This document shows, in pieces, positions 1 to 6,980 of a stretch of 17,707 bases of DNA. The notes beneath the pieces are model-generated. The model saw only the letters and a list, made by a program, of their open reading frames with translations. It did not search any database and was not told where the DNA came from. The stretch covers positions 1 through 17,707 of the forward strand of contig DAOVAK010000012.1 in assembly GCA_030671095.1 (NCBI GenBank), in the 5' to 3' direction. Both the position numbers and the translations under genes were made by a program. The stretch's first letter is position 1. The number at the start of each line of letters is the position of its first letter. The DNA is from Deltaproteobacteria bacterium. GTDB lineage: Bacteria > Desulfobacterota > DSM-4660 > Desulfatiglandales > HGW-15.

Positions 1-313
1 TCTCCACACATCTACCATGGGCCCTGAGCAGTGCCTCTGTCTTCTGCTCAGCCCTTGCCATTATTACTGCCTTTCCACCCCCTACATCTATGCCTGAGAT
101 AGATGCCTTGCGGCTCATGCCTCTGGCCAGTCTGAGCACATCTGTGAGTGCCTCCTGCTCACTCTCATAGTTCCACAGCCTGGTGCCACCCCAGGCTGGT
201 CCCAGGGTGGTGTCATGAATGGCTATGATGGACTTAAGGCCAGCAACTTTGTCGTAGAAGAATGCAATCTCTTCACACCCATAGTCTTGCAGATTCTCAA
301 ATATCATCACCAT
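1..313 (-). CDS. Leucine dehydrogenase, N-terminal part (runs off the window)
   Basis: The visible 104 codons encode the N-terminal catalytic domain of a Glu/Leu/Phe/Val dehydrogenase. This enzyme catalyses the NAD-dependent oxidative deamination of leucine, valine and isoleucine to 2-oxoacids in the cytoplasm. Seen directly: the family segment IAIHDTTLGPAWGGTRLW at about residues 30-47, then GMSRK with Lys69 and DVGGGK with Lys81. These fit the substrate-binding and catalytic lysines of Bacillus-type leucine dehydrogenase (Lys68 and Lys80 there). That family has about 360 residues, so roughly two thirds, including the NAD-binding Rossmann domain, lies outside the window. The ATG at 313 is chosen because GGGAGG lies 5 nt upstream; an ATG two codons later is the alternative. 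The spacing of the conserved residues and the branched-chain-specific motif make leucine dehydrogenase more likely than glutamate or phenylalanine dehydrogenase. It fits functionally with the Liv transporter in the same window. Confidence 0.9.
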   Translation of the reverse strand, partial: MVMIFENLQDYGCEEIAFFYDKVAGLKSIIAIHDTTLGPAWGGTRLWNYESEQEALTDVLRLARGMSRKASISGIDVGGGKAVIMARAEQKTEALLRAHGRCVE

Positions 314-398
314 ATCATCCTCCCTCTCTGTTTAGGTTTTCAACGATAGAGAATTTGACTGAAAAGCAGATATGTGGCGTAGAGCCAGGTCGCCCACC

Positions 399-428
399 TG
401 TTTCCGAGGTTCGTGGACCTTCGAAACA
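399..428 (-). promoter_or_regulatory. Hairpin in the leucine dehydrogenase leader
   Basis: TGTTTCCGAGG (399-409) and CCTTCGAAACA (418-428) form an 11-position stem with one mismatch, one G-T wobble and an 8-nt loop. It lies about 85 bp upstream of the leucine dehydrogenase start. It could be a leader structure, but no T-tract or clear promoter defines its role. Confidence 0.3.
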
Positions 429-498
429 CGGATGCAGCTTATGTAAAGGCCTCCTAAGCGTCTTGGAAATTCTACAACTTATTGAAATAATAGCATTT

Positions 499-521
499 TT
501 AATGCGCCTTAGGCGCATTAA
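499..521. repeat. Perfect 23-bp palindrome upstream of leucine dehydrogenase
   Basis: TTAATGCGCC and GGCGCATTAA are perfect 10-bp inverted arms around a 3-nt centre. A second near-perfect dyad, ATGGAACATGTTTCAT, follows directly at 521-536. There is no T-tract on either side in the right place, so an intrinsic terminator is unlikely. A protein-binding operator for the gene starting at 313, or a small repeat element, is more plausible. Confidence 0.5.
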
Positions 522-547
522 TGGAACATGTTTCATGTAGGCCAAAT

Positions 548-810
548 GGAATATTGGAATGTTGGTTTGAATAAGGAAGTTACTCATTCATTAGCCTCCC
601 AGTCAAGAGCAATTTCGCCAATGCTTCACCTTGTCCAAGACAAGTTCACCCATTGTTCCATTTTCCCATAACCCATTATTCCCTGGCCCAGACCTGGCAT
701 GTCAAGATGCGGTAATGGAAAGTCCGGCATTCATAAGCAGTGAAAACAATTGCATATCCACATCCCGTCGCGCCAGGGCAGGCCATAATTCCAATATTCC
801 AACATTCCAA
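548..810. repeat. Inverted pair of TTGGAAT-type repeats, possibly a decayed small element
   Basis: GGAATATTGGAAT at 548-560 is exactly inverted at 788-800, and TTGGAATGTTGG at 554-565 is exactly inverted at 799-810. The two ends are therefore built of related TTGGAAT/ATTCCAA units enclosing about 220 bp of non-coding sequence. This resembles a degenerate miniature inverted-repeat element or a dispersed intergenic repeat. No target-site duplication is evident. Confidence 0.35.
770..784 (+). repeat. 15-bp dispersed repeat, copy 1
   Basis: GCGCCAGGGCAGGCC is identical to 12697-12711, in another intergenic gap of this window. A perfect 15-mer recurring only in non-coding DNA suggests part of a dispersed repeat family. 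In this copy the flanking inverted arms seen at the other site are missing. Confidence 0.4.
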
Positions 811-1010
811 TTGTGAGCGAAGCGAACTAAGTTCTTCTCCCATACCCATCTTCAGAATCACCTTTTATACACTTATGGAAAGGGCGGAGTAAAAGTGAGG
901 GGGGTGAGAGGGCGCCAAAACCAAGTATCAAATCAGGATGACCAGTCGATTTATTTGCCCACTACCTTATGAACTGATTTCCCGACCTTGTGAAGGTACT
1001 TGAGGGTGAT

Positions 1011-2399
1011 TCAGCCGCAGCAAAAGGCGAGGCCCACATCGTTTGGGTTAGGTATGAACTGAATATTCACGATGTCTTCGTAGATGACTTCTCGGCCCAG
1101 GAACCCCTTTTCCACAAGCCATTCTGCGACGGATTGTATCTCATCCTGAGTAGGTGTATTGGCCACCTCGAAGGTCGGCACGGGAAAATCTTTACGTGCC
1201 CCTTCAGGGATGCCACCCTTCTGCTCGAGGATAACCCGGTACTCACGTGGCTTAAGATTCAGGGCCAGTGCAGATTGTCCCAGGGCAAAGACAAACTTTT
1301 CTACAGCCTTCGGCTTCTTTTCTATGGCAGATTGCCTTACCAGCAATACACTCGTCCATGTAAGGATACGGTCATCCGCCAAGAAATTCATGTTTTTCGC
1401 CATTGCAATCTCGGTGAAAGGGGTTCGCAAGAGTGAAGCCGATACCTCTCCTTCAATCAGTAAATCCCACGCCTTTGCGACGTCTTCCACCTCCTTTATC
1501 ACCACCCTTTCTAAAGGAACGCCACCGCTTTTGAGATAGTATTCTGCATAAAATCGAAAGCTCACGCCCTTGGGAACAGCTATGCTTTGTCCCGCTAATT
1601 CGGCAATGTCTTGAATCGGCAACTTCGGGCTGGCCACGATGCCAAAGATAGGCTCATACGGATTCGGCCTCAACATATTTCGAATGATTTGTGCATATGG
1701 ACTGCTCGTAGACAAAAGAATTGCTGCAGGCAGATTGCTAATTACTGCATCGATGGATCCATCGGCAAGTAACCTTTTGGCCTCCATTTCTCCATCAAAC
1801 GGAACAACCTTCACGTCCAACTTGTTTTCCTTAAATATGGGCTTGAATATAGCCAGTCTGAGTGGCAACGCGTCCGGCAATAATGGAGCCCCAACAGTCA
1901 GCCTATCGAACTGGGCGATCTTAGGTACAACAAAGGCTTCGCCAAAAGGATTTTCGATCAGTTTACCGTTGAACTGTCGTGCATGCTTCAAGGCATCTTC
2001 TTTACTGGCAAAGGCGTGGACTCGGTTTTTGACTTCAGGTACAGTGATCACATCGCTTTCCACGAAATACCCGAGAGTGGAGTCGAAGTTTTGCCCCGTG
2101 ACCTCATCGACCACTGTAAAGTAAATGACCTTGTCCTTGTTATCCTCGAACCAGCGAGTTGCACAGTAGATGGAGCAGAAACTCCTTGTGGACCCGTCAT
2201 AAAGGAATGCGTCAACCTGGTACACCGGATTCAGCTTTGTTCCATCATAGGAACACCTCAAAGCAGTCTCCTCCCCTTCGCCTGTTCCAATTTTTGCCTT
2301 CTTCTTTCCCAGGACTCCACCCAGGAGGGCAATCGCAGCGACCGCCACGAGACCAATGATGATTATGGTCAGCCGTTTTCGTTTTGCCATATCTTTCAT
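1011..2399 (-). CDS. NosL-like domain fused to a periplasmic substrate-binding (NMT1/SsuA-type) domain, membrane-anchored
   Basis: This 462-residue protein starts with a basic tail and one membrane segment (about residues 9-30). A NosL-like module follows (about 45-152) with Cys49 in a CSYDG context and a CSIYC motif (Cys75, Cys79). From about 165 a substrate-binding-protein domain of the NMT1/THI5-SsuA kind continues to about 440. The motif IDAVISNLPAAIL and repeated alpha/beta segments support that fold. The C-terminus ends in FCCG, a possible metal-binding vicinal cysteine pair. The protein would face the periplasm and could present a metal or small ligand to the MacB-type ABC permeases encoded upstream. 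Its NosL half is paralogous to the product of 7044-7670: both have a HARQ/EFNGKLI block. The start lies 3 bp after the upstream stop; an internal ATG three codons later is also possible. The substrate is inferred, not shown. Confidence 0.78.
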   Translation of the reverse strand: MKDMAKRKRLTIIIIGLVAVAAIALLGGVLGKKKAKIGTGEGEETALRCSYDGTKLNPVYQVDAFLYDGSTRSFCSIYCATRWFEDNKDKVIYFTVVDEVTGQNFDSTLGYFVESDVITVPEVKNRVHAFASKEDALKHARQFNGKLIENPFGEAFVVPKIAQFDRLTVGAPLLPDALPLRLAIFKPIFKENKLDVKVVPFDGEMEAKRLLADGSIDAVISNLPAAILLSTSSPYAQIIRNMLRPNPYEPIFGIVASPKLPIQDIAELAGQSIAVPKGVSFRFYAEYYLKSGGVPLERVVIKEVEDVAKAWDLLIEGEVSASLLRTPFTEIAMAKNMNFLADDRILTWTSVLLVRQSAIEKKPKAVEKFVFALGQSALALNLKPREYRVILEQKGGIPEGARKDFPVPTFEVANTPTQDEIQSVAEWLVEKGFLGREVIYEDIVNIQFIPNPNDVGLAFCCG

Positions 2400-2402
2400 A
2401 CG

Positions 2403-3422
2403 CTATGCGGCAACGAGATGGACCGTGTTCATCACCATGGATGCCACAAAACAAAATATAGAAAATCCATAGAGCATCCAAAGATATTTGTCAAGGAGAT
2501 CCGTGGTCTCCCCTGTCCTGCCCACTAGATCCAATAAGAAGGCCCAGCCGACTGCGGAAGTGCCCAAGACAAAGAAAAGATGCATAAGGATCGTGTCAGG
2601 CACATATTGCCAGAGACAATAGAGGCAATGGTGAAAGGGAAGGCCCATGATCTTGGGCGCATGGACCTCAATCTGGGTCAGAACAAAGAGTGCTCCATTG
2701 AAGAGTGCAAACAAGGATATGAATCCCAATACCGTCCTTTGCCACCTGGGATAGGATTTAGGCCTTAGACGCCACATAGAAAGCCCCAGAATTAACACAA
2801 GGAGGATGTTGCTTACATAATACCCATAACCTAGGATGGATGCATATGCTGGTCCAAGGGTCGCTTTAGGAACCAGTCTAGTCGGTCTATCCAGGATATC
2901 GGTCACGGTCGTGCAACATGAGATCAGTGTTCCCGGGGCGATCTTGAGCATGAGCACCACATCCAACAAGCTCTCTGCAACCACAACCGCAGCCGTGGCA
3001 CTCAGGAAAAGGAGTTTTCTTCCCATCAGTGGAGAGGTCTGGGTCTTCTGATCAAGAATATGGATGAGGAGCCAGGCACCGACGAGGAAGAATGCGATGG
3101 GTTTGATGATTTCGGAAATCCGTGTCACCACTCGTTTTACTTGGGTCACACCAAAGATGCACATGGCCCCATCAATATCCGAAACAAAACTCTGAAGGGT
3201 TGCATAGAACAGAGGCCAGTTGAGAAGCCGAATACCGAGCACAACGACTGCTACCAACAGGACAAGGTGTGACCTTTTCTCAACCTCAGATCTTTCCTCA
3301 ACGGTCGAAGCGCGTTTCCAACGCAAGGCCAGGGTGAGGGAAAGAAGGCCTGCCCACCCCATCAACATCAAAGATATGAGCCCGATGAAGGTTTCTGTAA
3401 TACTAAAAACGTTGAGGATCAT
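2403..3422 (-). CDS. Polytopic membrane protein with conserved-looking Cys/His motifs, function unknown
   Basis: The protein has 339 residues and about eight or nine hydrophobic helices spread over its whole length, so it is an integral inner-membrane protein. I do not recognise the family. Notable residues placed in or next to membrane segments are Cys88 (AMCIFGVTQ), the vicinal pair Cys169-Cys170 (ISCCTT), and HHCLYC (His264, His265, Cys266, Cys269). Such motifs would suit metal or heme binding or thiol-disulfide exchange. Its start overlaps the stop of the ABC ATPase gene by 4 bp (ATGA), and the NosL-binding-protein fusion gene begins 3 bp after its end. It is therefore translationally coupled to the transporter and probably works with it. 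Alternatives are a quinone- or heme-interacting redox partner of the NosL-cytochrome c protein, or a metal channel. Confidence 0.75.
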   Translation of the reverse strand: MILNVFSITETFIGLISLMLMGWAGLLSLTLALRWKRASTVEERSEVEKRSHLVLLVAVVVLGIRLLNWPLFYATLQSFVSDIDGAMCIFGVTQVKRVVTRISEIIKPIAFFLVGAWLLIHILDQKTQTSPLMGRKLLFLSATAAVVVAESLLDVVLMLKIAPGTLISCCTTVTDILDRPTRLVPKATLGPAYASILGYGYYVSNILLVLILGLSMWRLRPKSYPRWQRTVLGFISLFALFNGALFVLTQIEVHAPKIMGLPFHHCLYCLWQYVPDTILMHLFFVLGTSAVGWAFLLDLVGRTGETTDLLDKYLWMLYGFSIFCFVASMVMNTVHLVAA

Positions 3423-4129
3423 TCGTTTTCCTTCCCTTCATTGCTCGGATAGGAGATTCCTTCAAGCCTGCCACGATCAAGGCTAAAGAGTACATCTCCA
3501 TGGCTCTTGAATATGGGATCATGGGAGGACACGATGATGGTTTTACCTTCTGTCTTCAGCTCGGCGAGGATTTCAAGGAGCCGTTCAATGGAATCCGCAT
3601 CGATATTGGACGTCGGTTCATCTGCGATCAGAATCTGTGGATTATTGATAAGTGCTCGCGCAATGGCGACTCTTTGCTGTTCTCCTCCGCTTAGCTCTTC
3701 GGGCGAATGATGAAGCCGATCACCAAGGCCCAGTCTTTCTAGCAAAGTCTTGGCCCGCTCAAACCTCTCGCTCGTATTGACACCCATCGGTACCAGTGGA
3801 TAAGACACGTTTTCCCATGCGGAAAGACCGGAGAAAAGATTAAAGCTCTGAAAGACAAAGCCGATCATTTCACGCCTTATCCGTGAAAGCTCGAGGTCAG
3901 AGAATTGAGTGACATCTCGACCTTGGAGAAAGATCTTACCTGCAGTGGGGCGATCGATAGTTCCCATGAGGCTGAGGAGCGTGGTCTTTCCTGAGCCTGA
4001 AGGGCCATAAAGGACTACGCCTTGGTTTTGCAGGATCTCCAAGCTAATGTTCTCCACGGCACGGACTTCGTCGGTCCTTCCCACATTGTACCATTTGGAT
4101 AAATTTTCGGTTTTTATAATAGAGTCCAT
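3419..4129 (-). CDS. ABC transporter ATP-binding protein, LolD/MacB type
   Basis: The 236-residue protein is a cytoplasmic nucleotide-binding subunit. Seen directly: Walker A GPSGSGKT (42-49), Q-loop FVFQSFNL (Gln94), signature LSGGEQQRVAIARAL (146-160), Walker B ILIADEPTSNID (166-177) and the switch histidine His203. The ADEPTSNID sequence and the short length are typical of the LolD/MacB/FtsE group, which drives mechanotransmission-type permeases of the FtsX fold. The permease gene ends 48 bp upstream and the polytopic membrane protein gene overlaps by 4 bp. Only one ATPase of this class is present for two FtsX-type permeases, so it may power both, as LolD does for LolC and LolE. A GGAG motif 9 nt before the ATG supports the start. 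Confidence 0.92.
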   Translation of the reverse strand: MDSIIKTENLSKWYNVGRTDEVRAVENISLEILQNQGVVLYGPSGSGKTTLLSLMGTIDRPTAGKIFLQGRDVTQFSDLELSRIRREMIGFVFQSFNLFSGLSAWENVSYPLVPMGVNTSERFERAKTLLERLGLGDRLHHSPEELSGGEQQRVAIARALINNPQILIADEPTSNIDADSIERLLEILAELKTEGKTIIVSSHDPIFKSHGDVLFSLDRGRLEGISYPSNEGKENE

Positions 4130-4177
4130 GCAGTGTAGCTCCGCTGAGTTTACCCTGAGGAACGAAGGGCTCCTCAG

Positions 4178-5353
4178 CTATCTCATCAATTCACTGGGTG
4201 TGATACAGGCCTTTTTCCATGTTGAAAATAGGCTTCCTATTAAGGTCACTCCCAGGGCTAAGACCAAGTAAAAGACCGCATGAGATGGAAGATATCTGGA
4301 AGGGATGTCCACATCAGCGATCAGACCCACCTCGGCCACATAAAATTGCGCAATCAGAATTCCGTTGAGCCCTTTTATCCAGACCATGGAAAGAAGAATT
4401 GAGACGGAAACGGCTGCAAGACTGATCAACAAATTCTCCAGTGCAACCTTTTCCAGCACTTCCCATGTCCTCCACCCAACTGCCTTCAGCACCCCGATCT
4501 CCTTGTCCAGCTCTTTCAAGCCAAAGCCAGAGGTTACGAAGAAGGCTGAAATACCTAAGGCTGCGCCGATAATGAAAAGAACAATGAATATTCCCCCCAT
4601 GTAGCCGTATCCCCGCTGAAGTCGCTCTTGAATACGACTGCGGTCCTCTATCTGAAGAGGAGGAAACGGTGTCCGGCCCTGATTCGACAGGTCATACAGA
4701 GATTTTTTCACATGAGGCATACTTTGCGGAGAGGTATAGAGTAGCAGCTGGGTTGCGTCACCTTTCATCCTGAAAAACTCATTAGCATCCTCAAGATGCA
4801 TAATCAGAACATCAGAACCCCACAAGCAGGTGCGGGATAGTGTTCCCGCGCTCTTGAATACCTTTCGATTATTCGAGGCCAGTGTAAAACGTATGCCAGG
4901 TTCTACAGCGAACTCCTCAGCAATACTCTGACCAACAAGGACCTCTCCAGGAGCGTCTGGGGGAGTTCCACGCACCAGAGGCTTGAGGGCAAGGAGGGAC
5001 TGTCTGTCAATTCCAACCACAGCCACGACCCGATTTGCAAAGTAGGTACGCCCAATCACTCGAGCCGTCGCGCGAGATACCCCTTGAAGGGCAGATAGCT
5101 TTTCTATAAACATCACGGAAATCGCACCGCTTCCCCCGTATTGATCTGCCGAAACATAGAGATCTGCACCCTCCCTTACAGCAATTTCGGCTTGGAATCT
5201 CAGGCCCTCAGAAATGGCCAGTGCCGTCACAAGGGGGAAAAGGATGGCAGTAAGACAAAGTGTGACAACTAGTGACCTCACCTGCCGCCGAAGGAGATCA
5301 GCCAAGGCTGCGAACAACAAATTCTTGTGTTTCAAGGCTTGCGAATGACCCAT
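4178..5353 (-). CDS. FtsX/MacB-type ABC permease (copy 1)
   Basis: The protein has 391 residues and the classical FtsX layout: an N-terminal transmembrane helix (about 28-48), a large periplasmic MacB-PCD-like domain (about 50-250) and three C-terminal helices (about 255-280, 305-330 and 358-382). The segment KEIGVLKAVGWRTWEVL between helices 2 and 3 is the typical coupling region that contacts the ATPase. It is a clear paralog of the permease at 7712-8938. Both share the context ARVIGRTYF / PRVIGRTYV and an EIGVxKAxGW block. Its start overlaps the preceding small gene by 22 bp, which indicates coupling. In this family the periplasmic domain transmits ATP-driven movement to periplasmic partners. 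Here those partners are probably the NosL-like proteins rather than lipoproteins; that is inference from neighbourhood. Confidence 0.9.
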   Translation of the reverse strand: MGHSQALKHKNLLFAALADLLRRQVRSLVVTLCLTAILFPLVTALAISEGLRFQAEIAVREGADLYVSADQYGGSGAISVMFIEKLSALQGVSRATARVIGRTYFANRVVAVVGIDRQSLLALKPLVRGTPPDAPGEVLVGQSIAEEFAVEPGIRFTLASNNRKVFKSAGTLSRTCLWGSDVLIMHLEDANEFFRMKGDATQLLLYTSPQSMPHVKKSLYDLSNQGRTPFPPLQIEDRSRIQERLQRGYGYMGGIFIVLFIIGAALGISAFFVTSGFGLKELDKEIGVLKAVGWRTWEVLEKVALENLLISLAAVSVSILLSMVWIKGLNGILIAQFYVAEVGLIADVDIPSRYLPSHAVFYLVLALGVTLIGSLFSTWKKACITPSELMR

Positions 5354-5658
5354 TGATCCTCAGTAATTTCTTCAAAATAGCTTACAGTTCCAGTACGATC
5401 AGGTCCATAGGAATAACCACCTGGAATGGGCCACGTGATGGAGTCGTCTACGGAAAAAATCCGGGCATCATAGTTGATAAACTGCCACATGGGAGTTGCT
5501 ATGGCGCCCATTCCCAGTCCTCCCGTAGCCCTTTGAAAGACCCTTATGTCTTCAGTCCGGCGGCCTCGCCAGGCCTGAATATCGAGGGTAATGGCTGCTG
5601 CGGTTGTGACAACCATAAGGATCACAGAAATCAGAACTAAGCGGCTACGCCTTTCCAT
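5332..5658 (-). CDS. Small membrane-anchored protein, function unknown
   Basis: The ATG at 5658 gives 108 residues and is preferred over an in-frame ATG eight codons upstream because GGAG lies 8 nt before it. The protein has a basic N-terminus (MERRSR), one hydrophobic helix at about residues 6-25, and then an 80-residue polar domain expected in the periplasm. That domain contains the Gly/Met-rich stretch GGLGMGAIATPMWQF and no cysteine. I do not recognise a family. It lies between the classical NosL gene and permease copy 1, which it overlaps by 22 bp, so it is probably made together with the transporter. It could be a small accessory or periplasmic adaptor subunit. Confidence 0.7.
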   Translation of the reverse strand: MERRSRLVLISVILMVVTTAAAITLDIQAWRGRRTEDIRVFQRATGGLGMGAIATPMWQFINYDARIFSVDDSITWPIPGGYSYGPDRTGTVSYFEEITEDQWVIRKP

Positions 5659-5697
5659 TATGTTAGCTCCGCTTCGCCACATCCCGCACGATTGCGG

Positions 5698-6135
5698 CTA
5701 TTTCATTCTCTGAGCCCAAATCTCCAAGGCCTCTTCGTATGTGACCACCTGACCTCCAAAGCCTTTGGCGAATTTCTCGGCATCCACCCTTCTTTTGAAC
5801 GCAATAAATCCTGGCGCCATATCGGTGATGACAGTGCTCTTGTAAACATAGAGGCCTTTCTTTACATCAAAAGACCGGTTGCTGAGGAGGTCAGAGGCCG
5901 TGGCTGACTTCCATTTGTCCTTAAATCGTAGGTGCAAGGTGAGACCGCACTGTACCCCGCAGGTCACATATTCTTTGCCATCAGTGGTCTTGACCACGTA
6001 TCGGGTATGGGGATATTTGGACACATCCATGCCACATATTATGCACCTTTCAACTGCCCAAGCTGAAAGAACGGAAATCAAGAAAAATGTCACCAAGGAC
6101 ACAAACAAAAGGGCGTGATATTTAGGATTTTTCAT
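5698..6135 (-). CDS. nosL: NosL family copper-chaperone-like protein
   Basis: The protein has 145 residues from the ATG at 6135, chosen because GGAG is placed 6 nt upstream. The longer ATG at 6147 has its purine stretch too close. An N-terminal hydrophobic signal (about 7-27, ending SAWA) sends it to the periplasm; no lipobox is obvious. The mature part starts with CIICGMDV (Cys31, Cys34, Met36), the hallmark of NosL. It continues with VTCGVQC (Cys59, Cys63) and a DMAPGFIAF segment (Met106) matching the NosL core, then a GGQVVTYEEAL end. In denitrifiers NosL binds Cu(I) and serves maturation of nitrous oxide reductase, but no nosZ or nosDFY gene is visible here. The protein probably serves another copper site or copper uptake. 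The symbol denotes the family, not a proven nos function. Confidence 0.85.
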   Translation of the reverse strand: MKNPKYHALLFVSLVTFFLISVLSAWAVERCIICGMDVSKYPHTRYVVKTTDGKEYVTCGVQCGLTLHLRFKDKWKSATASDLLSNRSFDVKKGLYVYKSTVITDMAPGFIAFKRRVDAEKFAKGFGGQVVTYEEALEIWAQRMK

Positions 6136-6194
6136 AATAGGCTCCATACCTCTGAAAATTAATCACCGGATCTCTGTCATCTGAGAGTTATTCA

Positions 6195-6230
6195 TCACTG
6201 GGGAGGAAAAGTAACCTTTCTCCCCAGTGA
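6195..6230 (-). other. Strong intercistronic stem-loop after the NosL-cytochrome c gene
   Basis: TCACTGGGGAG (6195-6205) and CTCCCCAGTGA (6220-6230) form a perfect 11-bp stem with a 14-nt loop, starting 12 nt after the stop codon. In the direction of transcription the run of seven T precedes the stem instead of following it, so it is not a standard intrinsic terminator. It may stabilise or separate the mRNA of the upstream gene. Confidence 0.55.
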
Positions 6231-6242
6231 AAAAAAGAACTC

Positions 6243-6959
6243 TTATCTGGGCCTCTGTGTCCACAGATATATAGTAATCGCGTGAAGTTCCTTTTCCGTG
6301 ATCTTACCTTTGTATCCCTCCATTTTGGGAGTCCCGCCCAGGATCTTTTCCTTGATCTTCACGCGACTATCCATTTTCTTGGCAAATTCCGCTGTATTCC
6401 ATCCAATGGCTGGTCCACCGGTTCCTCCCTCTCCATGACATTTGTAGCATCCGTGTTTTCCGGCGAGCTTCTTCCCCATTGCCGACATCTTGGCCTTCTT
6501 CTTTTTAATCAAGGCCATGTCTTCTCCCCTGCCCTCAAGAGCACGCTTGAGGGCATCATCAAGAGTCCCAATAGTTCCATCGTGTTCCTTTTGATATTTC
6601 TTAGCAACATCAAGGGAAGCAAAGGCCAGTTTGCTCACCGGGGTCATGGTTCCCGGCAGGTCGCTTCCTATCAGGAAGTGGGCCTTACGACCATTGATAA
6701 GCTTCTTGGTATCATAATCGGCAACTTCCCAGCGATCGATATCCGTTGCCCTGTCCTGATATACCTTGGATGCACAGTGGATACTGCAATACCCGGTTCT
6801 TGTCCCATCCGAGAAGGTTAACCAGTGGGTCGTCTTCCAGAACATTTTCAGGTTCATGCTGCATAGAGGACACCATTTTTGCTCTTCCGCCTGAACACTC
6901 GTAAAAACAAATGAGCTTAACACAAAAATCAAGCTACATACGATCAATCCTTTTCTCAT
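6243..6959 (-). CDS. NosL-like domain fused to a C-terminal monoheme cytochrome c domain, periplasmic
   Basis: The 238-residue protein begins with a signal peptide (about 1-24, ending VQA). The NosL-like part (about 25-140) carries WCPLCSMN (Cys30, Cys33, Met35) and GYCSIHC (Cys58, Cys62). After a lysine-rich linker (about 150-168) comes a class I cytochrome c domain with heme-binding CYKCH (Cys171, Cys174, His175). A probable distal ligand is Met213 in TPKMEGYKGKIT, and the C-terminal helix ends in ITIYLWTQ. The fusion suggests electron transfer to or from a bound metal, for example reduction of Cu(II) to Cu(I), or redox control of the thiols; this is inference. The start is well defined by TAGGAGGT 7 nt before the ATG. 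A candidate promoter and a downstream hairpin suggest that it can be expressed as its own unit. Confidence 0.88.
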   Translation of the reverse strand: MRKGLIVCSLIFVLSSFVFTSVQAEEQKWCPLCSMNLKMFWKTTHWLTFSDGTRTGYCSIHCASKVYQDRATDIDRWEVADYDTKKLINGRKAHFLIGSDLPGTMTPVSKLAFASLDVAKKYQKEHDGTIGTLDDALKRALEGRGEDMALIKKKKAKMSAMGKKLAGKHGCYKCHGEGGTGGPAIGWNTAEFAKKMDSRVKIKEKILGGTPKMEGYKGKITEKELHAITIYLWTQRPR

Positions 6960-6980
6960 AGCTAATACCTCCTAAGCTAA

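Larger units (their letters stand above)
314..1010. other. Intergenic region rich in inverted repeats, no convincing gene
   Basis: No open frame here has a good ribosome-binding site or recognisable protein family; the short frames are low-complexity or overlap palindromes. The region holds the leader of the leucine dehydrogenase gene (a hairpin at 399-428 and a palindrome at 499-521), inverted TTGGAAT-type repeats (548-565 and 788-810) and one copy of a 15-bp sequence (770-784) that recurs at 12697-12711. I see no strong intrinsic terminator after the NosL-binding-protein fusion gene that ends at 1011. Confidence 0.6.

Noticed and set aside
315..587. A 90-codon minus-strand open frame upstream of leucine dehydrogenase
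   Set aside because: It runs through the palindrome and leader hairpin, is out of frame with the dehydrogenase and has no recognisable domain.
990..1436. Plus-strand open frame of 148 codons opposite the NosL-binding-protein fusion gene
   Set aside because: It overlaps the 3' end of a well-supported gene in antisense and shows no family motif; the same holds for the frames at 1639-2124 and 1983-2528.
5698..6959. Evidence of a nitrous oxide reductase (nos) operon because of NosL
   Set aside because: No nosZ, nosD, nosF or nosY-like gene is present; the ATPase and permeases are of the LolD/FtsX type, and NosL-like proteins also occur outside denitrification.
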